Counted from the stretch's first letter, positions 1 to 9,141 are shown. The stretch is 64,000 nt of DNA from an uncultured Tateyamaria sp. (GCF_947503045.1 NZ_CANNCF010000005.1:173085-237084); one strand, 5' to 3'. Notes: generated by a model from the letters alone, not told the origin. Numbers and translations are program-made.

Positions 1-888
1 GGGGTCACCCTGCGCGACGGGCGGCAAATCATCGCGCGGGCCGGGGTGGTTCTGTCTGCGGGCAGCATTGAATCGCCGATGATCCTGATGCGTTCTGGCA
101 TTGGCCCTGCCGACGACCTGCGCGCAGCGGGAATCGACGTGCGACTTGATGCGCCGGGAGTCGGGGCCAACCTGCATGATCATCCGGGGTTCGGACTGCA
201 CTTTGCAGGCACAGGATCAGGCTATGGGCTGACGTTGGCGCAGCTCCCCCTTTGGGCGCTGTCGCCGTTTCAATGGCTGCTGACCCGTTCCGGGCGGCTG
301 AGTTCAAACACGGTCGAGGCTGGGGCGTTCTACAGCGTCACCGACAGTGAAACGCCCGAGATTCAGACCCATTTCCTGCCTTTCATGATGGGTTGGAAGG
401 GGCGGGCGATTGTCTGGGGGGCGGGCTATTTTGCGGATGTGTGCCTGTGCCAGCCGCGTTCGCGCGGACGTTTGCGGATCGGCAAGGACCGATTTACGCC
501 GCTGATTGATCTGAACCTGTTTGGCGATGCTCGTGATCTTGACATGATGGTGGCCGGTGTGGCGCGGCTGCGTGCGCTGTTGGCGCAGGCCGATTTTGGC
601 ACCCGCCGCGCGCCCGAGGCCTTTCCCGGCCCTGACGTGACGGGCGATGATCTGCGCGAAACGATCCGCATGCGCGCGGGCACCGCCTATCACCCGGTGG
701 GCACCGTGGCCCTTGGCGGGCCGCTTGATGCGCAGGGTGCGCTCAAGGGTGTGCAGAACCTCTGGGTCGCCGATGCCAGCGTGATGCCGCGCATCACCTC
801 GGCCAACACCAATGCCCCGTCGATGATGATTGGATGGCAGATCGGAGGCTTTGTCGCCGCCGCTGCCGCAGAAAGGCTTGCCGCATGA
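1..888 (+). CDS. GMC-family FAD-dependent alcohol oxidoreductase, C-terminal part (partial)
   Basis: The frame is open to the first base, so only about the last 295 residues are present and the FAD-binding N-terminus lies outside the window. The second GMC signature is visible near the start (GSIESPMILMRSGIG). The C-terminal substrate half carries the conserved catalytic His in YHPVGTVALGG and the NTNAPSMMIG segment that closes over the flavin. Family members (choline dehydrogenase type) oxidise primary alcohols or polyols to aldehydes or ketones. The stop overlaps the next gene by ATGA, tying the enzyme to an ABC importer and suggesting it acts on the imported compound. The family is certain; the substrate is not. 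Confidence 0.93.
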   Translation, partial: GVTLRDGRQIIARAGVVLSAGSIESPMILMRSGIGPADDLRAAGIDVRLDAPGVGANLHDHPGFGLHFAGTGSGYGLTLAQLPLWALSPFQWLLTRSGRLSSNTVEAGAFYSVTDSETPEIQTHFLPFMMGWKGRAIVWGAGYFADVCLCQPRSRGRLRIGKDRFTPLIDLNLFGDARDLDMMVAGVARLRALLAQADFGTRRAPEAFPGPDVTGDDLRETIRMRAGTAYHPVGTVALGGPLDAQGALKGVQNLWVADASVMPRITSANTNAPSMMIGWQIGGFVAAAAAERLAA

Positions 889-1913
889 AATTCAAGACAT
901 TCTTCTGGTTCGTCGCCCCGTCCGTGTTCATGATGCTTCTCTTTATCGCGGCCCCTCTCATCTCGGTGTTCATCCAGTCCTTTCAGGTGACCCAACCGGT
1001 CATGCAGCAGGTCGAGGTCGAAACCTGCACGCCCGGTTTCCTGACCCAGACCTGCACCACCGAAGTCAAAACGGTGCCCACCATCGACGAAGAAACCGGC
1101 AAGACGATCACCACGACGTCGTGGGTCGGCCTGCAAAGCTATCGCAACGTGCTGCAGATGGACAAAGTCTGGGAGGCAGTGAGCAATGGCGCGCTGCGTG
1201 ACATCCTGCAGATCGATTTCTGGCGGGCGCTGCGCTTTACGCTGGTGTTCACGCTGCTGACCTTGCCACTGGTGATTGGCGTCGGGCTGATCATTGCGCT
1301 CGCGGTCAACAATGCGACCAAGGCGGTGCGGGGGCCGGTGATTTTTATCTCGCTCCTGCCCTTTATCATCACGCCGGTGATCGGGTCGCTTTCGATCTAC
1401 TGGCTATTTGTGGGGGATGGCATCCTTACTGCCACGCTGGAACGCTGGACCGGGCAGGACATTGCCATGTTTGCGCAGGCCTGGACGATCGAATTGCTCA
1501 TGTATTTCTACAGGGTCTGGCACGTGGCGCCTTTTGCTTTTGTAATCTTCTATGCAGGCCTGCAGACCGTGAACATGGACACGCTGGAATCCGCGATCAT
1601 CGACGGGGCCAACCGGTTTGAACGGCTGCGCTATGTGATCGTGCCGCACCTGATGCCGCTGATCATCTTTATCGCGCTGATCCATCTGATGGACTGCTAC
1701 CGGGTCTTTGACGAGATCATCGGCTTCCGAAGCGAGGCGCACGTGATCTCGTTGCAATGGCTGACCTTCAATTTCCTCACGCCGGATGATGCGGGCAACC
1801 GCGCCATCAGCCGGGCTGCGGCCAGTTCGATGCTGACCATGATCGGGATCGTGATCCTGCTGATCCTGCCGCTGCGCCGCACATGGCGCGACCACAAGGG
1901 AGGGGCACACTGA
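885..1913 (+). CDS. ABC transporter inner-membrane permease, carbohydrate (MalF/UgpA) type
   Basis: A 342-residue integral membrane protein. I chose the ATG at 885, which overlaps the upstream stop (ATGA), over an upstream in-frame start. A first membrane segment (about residues 8-30) is followed by a periplasmic stretch of about 60 residues with two Cys (ETCTPG and QTCTTE) before the BPD_transp core. The EAA loop is visible near residue 240 (ESAIIDGANRFERLRYVIVP). It would form the translocation pore with the next gene. The ATPase and binding protein of this importer are not in the window and probably lie upstream. The long Cys-containing periplasmic insert is larger than usual for MalF-type permeases of this length. 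Confidence 0.93.
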   Translation: MKFKTFFWFVAPSVFMMLLFIAAPLISVFIQSFQVTQPVMQQVEVETCTPGFLTQTCTTEVKTVPTIDEETGKTITTTSWVGLQSYRNVLQMDKVWEAVSNGALRDILQIDFWRALRFTLVFTLLTLPLVIGVGLIIALAVNNATKAVRGPVIFISLLPFIITPVIGSLSIYWLFVGDGILTATLERWTGQDIAMFAQAWTIELLMYFYRVWHVAPFAFVIFYAGLQTVNMDTLESAIIDGANRFERLRYVIVPHLMPLIIFIALIHLMDCYRVFDEIIGFRSEAHVISLQWLTFNFLTPDDAGNRAISRAAASSMLTMIGIVILLILPLRRTWRDHKGGAH

Positions 1914-3067
1914 TGTCCAGCAAAGCCACCGCACAGCCGCTGTCGCTCAAACTTGCGTCCGGTGCCTTCCTCGCCTTCTGGTGCCTGATCGCGGCCTTTC
2001 CCATCGTGTGGATTGCCGTGATGAGCGTGAAATCCCCGCGTGACGCCTTTGCGGCCAGTGCGTGGGACGTGATCACCGGGCCTGCCACGCGGGCGGCCGG
2101 AAACGGGCTGAGCCTCATCGACATCGTGCTGGGCCTCGTGTTCCTGTTCTTTGCGATCCGTTGGGCGTTCACCCGTCTGCCCGGACTGGTGGAGCGATTC
2201 ACGCCGCCCGGTATGATCGCGCTGGGATGGCTGATCGGGGCGCTGGTCTATGGCCTGTTGTTTGTGCTGATCTTCTTTGGCGTGCTGCCTTACGTGTTCG
2301 GCGCGCTCAACAGCATCCTTGGCCCGCTCGGCACGCCGATCATCGGCCTCACAACTGAGCATTACGTGGCCGTTTGGGGCGAGAACCAGTTCTATCGCAA
2401 CTTCATGAACTCGATGATCGTGACCGCTGGCGTGGTGACGGTGTCGCTGACGGTGGGCACGCTTGCAGGCTACGGGCTGGCACGGTCGGGATCGAACCTG
2501 GCCTTCTGGCTGCTGATCGTCGCGCTGGTGTTCCGCGCGCTGCCGCATTCGGTGCTGGTGGCGGGCTATTTGCCGTGGTTCATCAACTCGGCGGAAATCC
2601 TGCGCCCGATCCTGGGTGATCTCAGTCCGACGCTTTATGGTCAGCCCTGGGCGATCATCGCGGTGCTCGTGGCGATCAACCAGCCCTTTACGATCTGGAT
2701 GCTGCGCTCGTTCTTTCAGAACATCCCAAGTGAGTTGGACGAGGCGGCCCGCGTTGATGGCTGTTCCCACTTTCAGGCGTTCCGGCGCGTGATCATGCCG
2801 GTCATGTGGCCAGGAGTGATCACAACGGGGCTGTTCAGCTTCCTGCTGGGCTATAACGATTTCCTCGTCACCGCCCTGTTGCTGGATGCCCAGAACCAGA
2901 CGATGGTTCCGGCCATTGCGGGCTATTTCAACCGCGAAACCACCACGACCGATCAGGTCGAGGCGGTGGCGGCGGCGGTCAGCATTACGGCGCCCCTGTT
3001 CCTTCTGGTCATGGTATTCCAGCGCCAGATCGTATCTGGGCTGACAGCGGGGGCGGTGAAAGGCTGA
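1913..3067 (+). CDS. ABC transporter inner-membrane permease, carbohydrate (MalG) type
   Basis: A 384-residue partner permease whose ATG at 1913 overlaps the previous stop by one base, with a purine-rich ribosome site (AAGGGAGGGG) just upstream. It has an extended N-terminal region with two extra hydrophobic segments (about residues 55-145) before the MalG-like core, so it is longer than the usual 280 residues. The EAA loop is present (ELDEAARVDGCSHFQAFRRV). It would pair with the preceding MalF-type subunit. The substrate is unknown; neighbouring polyol/sugar-type oxidoreductases suggest a hydroxylated organic compound. Confidence 0.93.
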   Translation: MSSKATAQPLSLKLASGAFLAFWCLIAAFPIVWIAVMSVKSPRDAFAASAWDVITGPATRAAGNGLSLIDIVLGLVFLFFAIRWAFTRLPGLVERFTPPGMIALGWLIGALVYGLLFVLIFFGVLPYVFGALNSILGPLGTPIIGLTTEHYVAVWGENQFYRNFMNSMIVTAGVVTVSLTVGTLAGYGLARSGSNLAFWLLIVALVFRALPHSVLVAGYLPWFINSAEILRPILGDLSPTLYGQPWAIIAVLVAINQPFTIWMLRSFFQNIPSELDEAARVDGCSHFQAFRRVIMPVMWPGVITTGLFSFLLGYNDFLVTALLLDAQNQTMVPAIAGYFNRETTTTDQVEAVAAAVSITAPLFLLVMVFQRQIVSGLTAGAVKG

Positions 3068-3197
3068 TGAGCAAATCATCGCGCTCTGGCCGGATGCAAC
3101 GCCACCCGGCGCTGAACAGGATGCCACGGGATTTCATTTGCGGGGGCGCCAGATCACTGACGCCATTCCAACCTCATATGAAAGGATGATCCAATGA
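3066..3197 (+). other. Spacer with protein-like open frame, possible gene remnant
   Basis: In the 126-base gap between the permease and the next gene, one frame reads about 43 codons with plausible protein composition (it begins DEQIIALWPDATPPGAE and ends SYERMIQ). It has no start codon and is preceded directly by a stop. A second frame gives a 40-codon ATG ORF (3067-3189) overlapping the permease stop by one base. The first could be the remains of a truncated gene, the second a chance ORF. Nothing here proves expression. Confidence 0.2.
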
Positions 3198-3724
3198 AAG
3201 GATCCCGCCCCGACCAAGCTGTTCTGACCCGCGACACTGACCTCAGCAAAACCGACGCAACCCGCGCCGTGATCGAAGGCATGGTGGATGGTCTGAACGA
3301 CCACCGCATCGACGACATCGGCCAGTTCTTTGCCCAAAGCTTTCGCTGGATGGGCAACACCGGCTGCGGCACCAAGACCGGTCTGCAGGAGTTTCAGGAC
3401 AACTGGCAGCGCCCGTTTCAGGCCGCGTTCCGGGACAAGGTCTGCGTGGATGAGGCCCGCCTTTACATGGGCGAATGGGCGGCGGCCTTTGGCCGGCAAG
3501 AGGCCACCCATGCCGGTGAATTCATGGGGATCGCCCCCACCCGCAAGCGGATCGAGATCCGCTATATGGATTTCTGGAAAGTGGAGGACGGCCGGATCAC
3601 CGACAACTACGTGATGGTCGATTTTCCCCATGTCCTCGCCCAGTTGGGGCGGGATGTTTTTGATGGTGAGGGCTGGGAAGCCTTTGATCGCGGCGACAAG
3701 ACCCCGCCGCGCCCGGACGTATGA
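3194..3724 (+). CDS. SnoaL/NTF2-like protein, single domain (ester-cyclase-like fold)
   Basis: A 176-residue protein with one NTF2-like cone-shaped domain. Start at 3194, preceded by GAAAGGATGATCC. The C-terminal strand signature DFWKVEDGRITDNYVMVDFP followed by H..AQLGRDVF recurs almost unchanged in the two double-domain proteins encoded nearby, so the three are paralogues. This fold is used by polyketide cyclases, isomerases, dehydratases and small-molecule binders, so the reaction cannot be read from sequence. Its position between an ABC importer and an HpsN-like dehydrogenase argues for a catabolic step on the imported compound. Confidence 0.85.
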   Translation: MKGSRPDQAVLTRDTDLSKTDATRAVIEGMVDGLNDHRIDDIGQFFAQSFRWMGNTGCGTKTGLQEFQDNWQRPFQAAFRDKVCVDEARLYMGEWAAAFGRQEATHAGEFMGIAPTRKRIEIRYMDFWKVEDGRITDNYVMVDFPHVLAQLGRDVFDGEGWEAFDRGDKTPPRPDV

Positions 3725-3733
3725 GGTGACGAG

Positions 3734-5062
3734 ATGACGATTGAACATTTGAAACGCGGCAAGCCCGAGGCCGAGCGGGCCGAAGATGACGCCAAGACCC
3801 GGGCCATCGTGGAGGCGACCCTTGCCGATATCGCCGCGCGCGGGGACGTGGCCGTGCGCGAATTGTCCGAAAAGTTCGACAATTACAGCCCCGCCAGCTT
3901 TCGCCTGACCTTGCCAGAGATCGAGGCGCTCATGGCTGAGCTGACCCCGCGGGAGATGGAGGACATCAAGTTCGCGCAACAGCAGGTGCGCGACTTTGCC
4001 CAGGCGCAACGGGACTCGATGCTGGATATCGAGGTCGAGACGATGCCGGGTGTGATCCTTGGTCATAAGAACATCCCCGTGCAATCCGTGGGCTGCTACG
4101 TGCCGGGGGGCAAGTTTCCCATGGTCGCCTCGGCCCATATGTCCGTCGCAACCGCCAGCGTGGCGGGCGTGCCCCGCATCATCGCTGCCACTCCGCCTTG
4201 GCAGGGCAAGCCGAACCCGGCTGTGATTGCGGCGATGCACCTTGGTGGCGCGCATGAAATCTATGTCATGGGCGGCATTCAGGCCGTCGGCGCGATGGCC
4301 ATCGGCACCGAAACCATCGACCCCGTGCACATGCTGGTGGGGCCCGGCAACGCCTTTGTGGCCGAGGCCAAGCGCCAACTCTTCGGCAAGGTCGGCATCG
4401 ACCTGTTCGCGGGTCCAACCGAGACCATGGTGATTGCTGATGACACGGTGGACGCCGAAATGTGCGCCACTGACCTCTTGGGGCAGGCCGAACATGGCTA
4501 CAACTCGCCCGCCGTGCTGCTCACCAACTCGCGCAAACTGGCCGAGGCGACGCTGGTCGAGATCGACCGCATTCTGACCATCCTGCCCACCGCCGATACG
4601 GCTGCGAAAAGCTGGGAGGATTACGGCGAGGTGATCCTGTGCGACAGCTATGACGAGATGCTGGCGGTGGCCGATGACATCGCCTCGGAACATGTGCAGG
4701 TGATGACGGATCGCGATGACTGGTTCCTTGAGAACATGACCTGTTACGGCGCGCTGTTCTTGGGGCCGCGCACCAATGTGGCCAATGGGGACAAGGTGAT
4801 CGGCACCAACCACACCCTGCCCACCAAGAAGGCCGGGCGCTACACGGGTGGTCTGTGGGTCGGCAAGTTCCTCAAGACGCACAGCTATCAAAAGGTCACC
4901 ACGGACGAGGCCGCAGCCGAGATCGGCGCCTATGGCTCGCGTCTGTGCATGCTGGAAGGGTTCGTGGGTCACGCCGAGCAATGCAATCTGCGGGTGCGCC
5001 GCTATGGTGGGGTGAACGTGCCATATGGCACCGGTGCGCCTGCACGAGATGCGGCGGAGTAG
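3734..5062 (+). CDS. hpsN: HisD-family NAD-dependent alcohol dehydrogenase, HpsN (sulfopropanediol 3-dehydrogenase)-like
   Basis: A 442-residue member of the histidinol dehydrogenase superfamily that resembles HpsN more than biosynthetic HisD. HpsN oxidises (R)-2,3-dihydroxypropane-1-sulfonate to sulfolactate in two steps with NAD. Family catalytic features are visible: the GQAEHG metal-site motif, ASEHVQV with the Glu-His pair, and the VGCYVPGGK and [15 protein letters not shown] segments. Start at 3734, nine bases after the preceding stop, with GAGGTGACGAG upstream. The cluster lacks the TRAP transporter and the hpsO/hpsP genes that usually accompany HpsN in roseobacters, so another vicinal diol is possible. 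The symbol is given for family resemblance. Confidence 0.8.
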   Translation: MTIEHLKRGKPEAERAEDDAKTRAIVEATLADIAARGDVAVRELSEKFDNYSPASFRLTLPEIEALMAELTPREMEDIKFAQQQVRDFAQAQRDSMLDIEVETMPGVILGHKNIPVQSVGCYVPGGKFPMVASAHMSVATASVAGVPRIIAATPPWQGKPNPAVIAAMHLGGAHEIYVMGGIQAVGAMAIGTETIDPVHMLVGPGNAFVAEAKRQLFGKVGIDLFAGPTETMVIADDTVDAEMCATDLLGQAEHGYNSPAVLLTNSRKLAEATLVEIDRILTILPTADTAAKSWEDYGEVILCDSYDEMLAVADDIASEHVQVMTDRDDWFLENMTCYGALFLGPRTNVANGDKVIGTNHTLPTKKAGRYTGGLWVGKFLKTHSYQKVTTDEAAAEIGAYGSRLCMLEGFVGHAEQCNLRVRRYGGVNVPYGTGAPARDAAE

Positions 5063-5115
5063 GGGGCTTTGCCCCCGTCCTGCGGACTCCCCCAGGATTT
5101 TTCAAATCAGAGAAG
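5063..5115 (+). repeat. Intergenic hairpin element, copy 1
   Basis: This fills the entire gap from the hpsN-like stop codon to the ribosome site of the next gene. It reads GGGGGC-TTT-GCCCCC, then GTCCTGCGGACTCCCCC, then a T-run and CAGAGAAGA, which supplies the Shine-Dalgarno sequence. A second copy in the same orientation relative to transcription lies at 17881-17935. Hairpin plus T-run resembles an intercistronic attenuator or RNA-processing site. Similar GGGGGCTCTGCCCCC blocks are known to me as frequent intergenic elements in Rhodobacteraceae. Confidence 0.75.
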
Positions 5116-5123
5116 ATGACCTG

Positions 5124-6134
5124 ATGGGCAGCGATATCAATCAAAGGAACAAGGCCGCGGCGCTGACCTTGTGGGCAGCCCTTGACCGCGACCCGGACAC
5201 GGCGCTGCCGTTGCTGGGCGCGCTGAAACAGTGGCAGGGGCCGGAACCGATTGGCATTCACACGCAAGCCACTGGCATCGTCTCGGCCATGTTTGCACCT
5301 TTGCGCGGTGCCATCCCCGATTTGCGTCGTGAGACGCACATCCTGATGGGTAGTCAATCCTCGCCCCACGAAGATGTGGCCGGTGATGGCGCATGGTGGG
5401 TTGCCGGAACGGGCTATTACACTGGTCACGCCAGCAGCGACGTGTTTGGTATCCCGGCGACGGCGCAGGGTTTGCGAATTCGCTGGGGCGAATTCCTGCG
5501 CTTTGATGCGCAGGGCCAGATCACCCATGCCCAGACCATCTGGGATTTCGTGGACTGGTTTGACCAGATCGGTTGGCCGGTTTTGCCGCGCCCGCGCGGG
5601 GCGGCCCACGTCTATCCTGCCCCAACGGCCTATGACGGTGTGCTGGTTGGACCGCAGGACGACGAGGCGGGCGATACCAGCCTGGTGTTGGGCCGGTCAT
5701 TGATCTTTGGCGGTCTCAACACCTTTGACGAAAACGATCTGTCCAGCATGGGCATGGCCCGTTTTTTCCATCCCAACATCAAGTGGTACGGCCCCGGCGG
5801 TATCGGGGCTTGCCTGTCCCTGCCCGAATTTGAAACCCTGCATCAACGCCCGTGGCTGACCGCCTTTCCCGATCGCAAGGTCATGCATCTGGAAAGCCTG
5901 TTTGCAGAAGACCGCATGGTGGCCGCCTCTGGCCCCAAGGGCGTAGTCGCAACCCATACCGGCCCTTATCTGGGCCATCCGGCCAGCGGCGCACGCATCG
6001 AGGTGTCGGGCCTTGATTTCTGGCTGCGCTCGGGCGGGCAATTCACCGAGAACTGGGTATTTGTCGACATGATACACCTGTTTGCCCAAATGGGGATTGA
6101 TCTGTTTGCCCGCGTCCAGGAGCGCCTGGCATGA
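5124..6134 (+). CDS. SnoaL/NTF2-like protein, two tandem domains
   Basis: A 336-residue protein. I chose the ATG at 5124, placed after the hairpin element whose tail provides GAGAAGA; an upstream in-frame start would lie in the element and in hpsN. Two NTF2-like halves (about residues 10-165 and 185-335) are visible. The second ends with GLDFWLRSGGQFTENWVFVD, then H.FAQMGIDLFARV, the signature shared with the proteins at 3194 and 6131. It overlaps the next gene by ATGA. Function is unknown; catalysis of isomerisation, dehydration or cyclisation, or ligand binding, are all possible. Confidence 0.85.
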   Translation: MGSDINQRNKAAALTLWAALDRDPDTALPLLGALKQWQGPEPIGIHTQATGIVSAMFAPLRGAIPDLRRETHILMGSQSSPHEDVAGDGAWWVAGTGYYTGHASSDVFGIPATAQGLRIRWGEFLRFDAQGQITHAQTIWDFVDWFDQIGWPVLPRPRGAAHVYPAPTAYDGVLVGPQDDEAGDTSLVLGRSLIFGGLNTFDENDLSSMGMARFFHPNIKWYGPGGIGACLSLPEFETLHQRPWLTAFPDRKVMHLESLFAEDRMVAASGPKGVVATHTGPYLGHPASGARIEVSGLDFWLRSGGQFTENWVFVDMIHLFAQMGIDLFARVQERLA

Positions 6135-7180
6135 GCGACGCCCACAGCACCCACAAGGCCCTGCTGGCGCCAGTGCGGGCTGCGATGTACGACTTTGATC
6201 TCGATGCTGTCCGGGTGGCACTGAGCGCGCTGTGTGCCCCGGATGTTCAGTTCAACCTCGCCTTTCCGTTCGAGACCACGGTCGGTGTCGATGCCTATGT
6301 GGACAAGGTCTATGCCCCCTTGCATGGCGCCATCCCCGATCTTGAGCGGCGCGATCACATCGTGATGGCGGGCCCCACTCCGGAGGGGCACAATTGGGTT
6401 GGGTGCGGTGGCTATTACACCGGCACGTTCCGGCGCCCATGGCTCGACATTCCGGCCACAGGCCACGTGATGCATATGCGCTTTCACGAGTTTTACCGCT
6501 TTGAGGGCGACAAGATCGTCGAAATGCAGGCGCTGTGGGACCTTCCCGAGGTGATGATGCAGGCGGGGGCATGGCCGATGGTGCCCAGCCTTGGGCGCGA
6601 GTGGCATGTGCCGGGGCCGGCCACATGTGACGGGCTGGTGCCCGGGCCCTATGACGCTACGCAAGGGGTTGCCACCTGCCAGCACATCATCGACATGCTC
6701 ACCCATATGAAACGCCACCCCTCCCAAGGCGGCCCCGAAGTGATGGAGATGGAGCGGTTCTGGCATCCGCGCATGACGTGGTATGGTCCTTCCGGCATCG
6801 GCACCGGGCGGGGCATTCAGGGCTTTCGCGACTGGCACCAGATCCCGTTTCTGAACGCGATGCCGGATCGCGGCGCTTATGTGGACGAGATCACCTATCA
6901 CTTCTTTGGTGACCGGGCATACGCCGCAGTGACGGGTTGGCCGAACATGTACCAGACGATCACCCATGGCGGCTGGCTGGGCCTGCCACCCACGGATAAA
7001 AAAGTGGCGATGCGCAGCCTTGATTTCTGGCGTATGGAAGGGGGCCTGATACGGGAGAACTGGGTGATGGTGGATATGCTGCACATGTATGATCAGATTG
7101 GCGTGGACGTGCTGGCGCGCATGCGCGAGTTCAACAAGGCGCGCACGGGCTTTGATCGCGACTCCGGGCGGGCGCTATGA
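6131..7180 (+). CDS. SnoaL/NTF2-like protein, two tandem domains
   Basis: A 349-residue paralogue of the preceding protein, translationally coupled by ATGA at 6131. Domain 1 (about 10-165) contains GGYYTGTFRRPWLDIPATG, and its counterpart in the 5124 protein reads GTGYYTGHASSDVFGIPATA. Domain 2 ends SLDFWRMEGGLIRENWVMVD and H.YDQIGVDVLARM. The two paralogues may form heteromers. Conserved aromatic and acidic residues in the cone suggest a real small-molecule pocket. The substrate is undetermined. Confidence 0.85.
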   Translation: MSDAHSTHKALLAPVRAAMYDFDLDAVRVALSALCAPDVQFNLAFPFETTVGVDAYVDKVYAPLHGAIPDLERRDHIVMAGPTPEGHNWVGCGGYYTGTFRRPWLDIPATGHVMHMRFHEFYRFEGDKIVEMQALWDLPEVMMQAGAWPMVPSLGREWHVPGPATCDGLVPGPYDATQGVATCQHIIDMLTHMKRHPSQGGPEVMEMERFWHPRMTWYGPSGIGTGRGIQGFRDWHQIPFLNAMPDRGAYVDEITYHFFGDRAYAAVTGWPNMYQTITHGGWLGLPPTDKKVAMRSLDFWRMEGGLIRENWVMVDMLHMYDQIGVDVLARMREFNKARTGFDRDSGRAL

Positions 7181-7938
7181 GTACGCTGCCCAAGACCCCC
7201 TCGCTGGATCTGGCTGGTAAACGGGCGCTGGTGACAGGCGCCTCATCCGGCATTGGTCTCGGCTGTGCCGTGGCGCTGGCCGAGGCAGGGGCCCATGTGG
7301 TCTGTGCCGCGCGGCGCGGCGATGTGCTGGAGGATGCGGTGGCCGCGATGCGCAATGCCGGGTTCTCGGCAGAAGCGCTGCAACTGGATCAGACGGACGT
7401 GACGGCGGTCTATGCCGCGTTTGAGGCCCCGTTTGACGTGGTGGTGAATTCGGCCGGTCTGGCGCGACACAGCGCGGCGGTGGATACGGCACCCGATGAC
7501 TATGACGCGGTGTTCGACATCAACGTCAAAGGCGCGTTCTTTTTGTCGACGGCGGCGGCGCGGGCGCTGATCCAGGCGGGACAGTCGGGGTCGATCATCC
7601 ATATCTCGTCGCAGATGGGTCATGTGGGCGGAGTTGACCGTGCCGTCTATTGCGCCACGAAACATGCGGTCGAGGGCATGGTGAAGGCGATGGCCATCGA
7701 GTGGGGCAAGTCGGGCATCCGCATCAATACGATTTGCCCGACCTTCATCCGCACGCCGCTGAGCCAGCCGACATTCGACAACCCCGAGCGGTTTGCGTGG
7801 ATCATGGACAAGATCAAGCTGCCCCGCGCGGGTGAGGTCAGTGACATCATGGGGGCGGTGCAGTTTCTGGCAAGCGACGCATCGGCCATGGTCACGGGCA
7901 CCTCGATGTTGATCGACGGAGGCTGGACGGCAGACTGA
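7177..7938 (+). CDS. Short-chain dehydrogenase/reductase
   Basis: A 253-residue classical SDR starting by ATGA overlap with the previous gene. The cofactor motif TGASSGIG lies near residue 20, NSAG near residue 90, catalytic Ser in HISSQMG, and the Tyr-Lys pair in YCATKHA. The C-terminus ITGT/VTGTSMLIDGGW is typical. It probably interconverts a secondary alcohol and a ketone with NAD(P) in the same pathway as the HpsN-like and GMC enzymes. Confidence 0.92.
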   Translation: MSTLPKTPSLDLAGKRALVTGASSGIGLGCAVALAEAGAHVVCAARRGDVLEDAVAAMRNAGFSAEALQLDQTDVTAVYAAFEAPFDVVVNSAGLARHSAAVDTAPDDYDAVFDINVKGAFFLSTAAARALIQAGQSGSIIHISSQMGHVGGVDRAVYCATKHAVEGMVKAMAIEWGKSGIRINTICPTFIRTPLSQPTFDNPERFAWIMDKIKLPRAGEVSDIMGAVQFLASDASAMVTGTSMLIDGGWTAD

Positions 7939-8120
7939 TGCGCGACAACGGGCCCAATATCGAGGTGATCCAGCGGAGCCGCGCGGCCACCGCGCCAAGG
8001 CAGATGCCGGGCGAGGTTGCTTTTGGACTGTGGCGCAGGATTGCCCGGGCCAACGTTTTTAGCCCGCTTGGGCTGGTGTCCAACCCCCATGTTTACAAGC
8101 GTCTGTGCGAGCAGGGGTGA
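7938..8120 (+). CDS. Possible 60-residue small ORF upstream of the LacI regulator
   Basis: The ATG overlaps the SDR stop by one base and the ORF ends two bases before the LacI start, so it fills the only sizeable gap (183 bases) in this stretch exactly. The product is basic and has no recognised domain (it ends NPHVYKRLCEQG). It may be a real small protein, a coupling leader for LacI, or chance. A hairpin AGCCC-GCTT-GGGCT (8061-8074) sits inside it. Confidence 0.25.
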   Translation: MRDNGPNIEVIQRSRAATAPRQMPGEVAFGLWRRIARANVFSPLGLVSNPHVYKRLCEQG

Positions 8121-8121
8121 G

Positions 8122-9141
8122 ATGGGAGAGAAAGTGACAGCGCTGGATGTGGCCGAACGGGCGGGGGTGTCCCGTTCGGCTGTCAGTCGCGTCTTCACGC
8201 CGGGGGCGTCGGTGTCAGAACGCACGGCCAAAAAGGTGCGCACAGCTGCCGAGGCGCTGGGGTATCGACCAAATGTGCTGGCGCGTTCGCTGATCACGGG
8301 GCGGTCGCGGATTGTCGGGCTGCTGGTCGCGTATCTCGAAAACCATTTCTATCCCGAAGCCATCGAGCGGCTCAGCCGGAGCTTGCAGAAACAGGGCTAT
8401 CACGTGCTGGTTTTCATGGCGTCGAACTCGGGCGAAGAGGCCGATGAGGTGATGGACGAATTGCTGGATTATCAGGTCGACGGCATCATCGCCGCCAGCG
8501 TGGGTATGTCCAATGATGTGACCCGCCGTTGCGAGGCTGCGGGCATTCCCATCGTGCTGTTCAACCGCGCGCAGGATGATGATCGCCTGTCTGCGGTGAC
8601 GTCGGACAACTATCACGGCGGGCGCAAGCTGGCCGAATTCCTGGTCGCAGGCGGGCACAGCCGCATCGCCCATATCGCCGGGTGGGAAGGCGCGTCGACC
8701 CAGCGCGACCGCGAGGCGGGCTTTGTCGCGGGTCTGAGCGCGGCAGGCCAAAAGCTGTTTGCGCGCGGTGTCAGCGAATTCCAGTTCGAGAAGGCGCAGG
8801 AAGTGGCACGGGAGATGTTCGCAGGCCCCGAGCGGCCCGATGCGGTGTTCTGCGCCAATGACCACATGGCCTTTGCGGTGATGGATGTGCTGCGTTTTGA
8901 GCTGGGTCTGTCGGTGCCGGAGGATGTTTCGGTTGTGGGCTATGATGACGTGACCCTGTCGGCCTGGCCCAGCTATGCGCTGACCACCGTGCGCCAGCCT
9001 GCCGGACAGATGGCCGAGGCTGCCATCGACATTCTGATGGATCGCCTTGCCGATCCGGACACCAAACCACGCCGCGTCGCACTGGACGGGCCGTTGATTA
9101 TTCGCGGCTCTGCCCGCATACCCAAAGGATGGAACGCATGA
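8122..9141 (+). CDS. LacI-family transcriptional regulator
   Basis: A 339-residue regulator. The N-terminal HTH is clear (ALDVAERAGVSRSAVSRVFTP), followed by the hinge (GYRPNVLARSLITG) and a periplasmic-binding-protein-like effector domain ending in the usual VGYDDVTLSAWPSYALTTVRQP block. I chose the ATG at 8122 with AGGGGTGAG upstream; GTG at 8134 with GGGAGAG is an alternative. It lies inside the catabolic run and overlaps the next gene by ATGA, so it probably represses this cluster and is induced by the substrate or an intermediate. No operator was identified. Confidence 0.93.
   Translation: MGEKVTALDVAERAGVSRSAVSRVFTPGASVSERTAKKVRTAAEALGYRPNVLARSLITGRSRIVGLLVAYLENHFYPEAIERLSRSLQKQGYHVLVFMASNSGEEADEVMDELLDYQVDGIIAASVGMSNDVTRRCEAAGIPIVLFNRAQDDDRLSAVTSDNYHGGRKLAEFLVAGGHSRIAHIAGWEGASTQRDREAGFVAGLSAAGQKLFARGVSEFQFEKAQEVAREMFAGPERPDAVFCANDHMAFAVMDVLRFELGLSVPEDVSVVGYDDVTLSAWPSYALTTVRQPAGQMAEAAIDILMDRLADPDTKPRRVALDGPLIIRGSARIPKGWNA

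Noticed and set aside
1697-3127. A 476-codon minus-strand frame opposite the MalG-type permease
   Set aside because: Shadow of a gene with clear EAA loop and start overlap; the translation is very rich in Arg, His, Asp and Gln.
3134-4981. A 615-codon open frame on the minus strand opposite the SnoaL and hpsN-like genes
   Set aside because: It is the mirror of two well-supported genes in GC-rich DNA, and its translation has no domain and a composition rich in His, Gly and Arg.
8061-8074. Hairpin AGCCC-GCTT-GGGCT as a terminator before lacI
   Set aside because: The T-run precedes rather than follows the stem on the + strand and the arms are short, so termination in the reading direction is unlikely.
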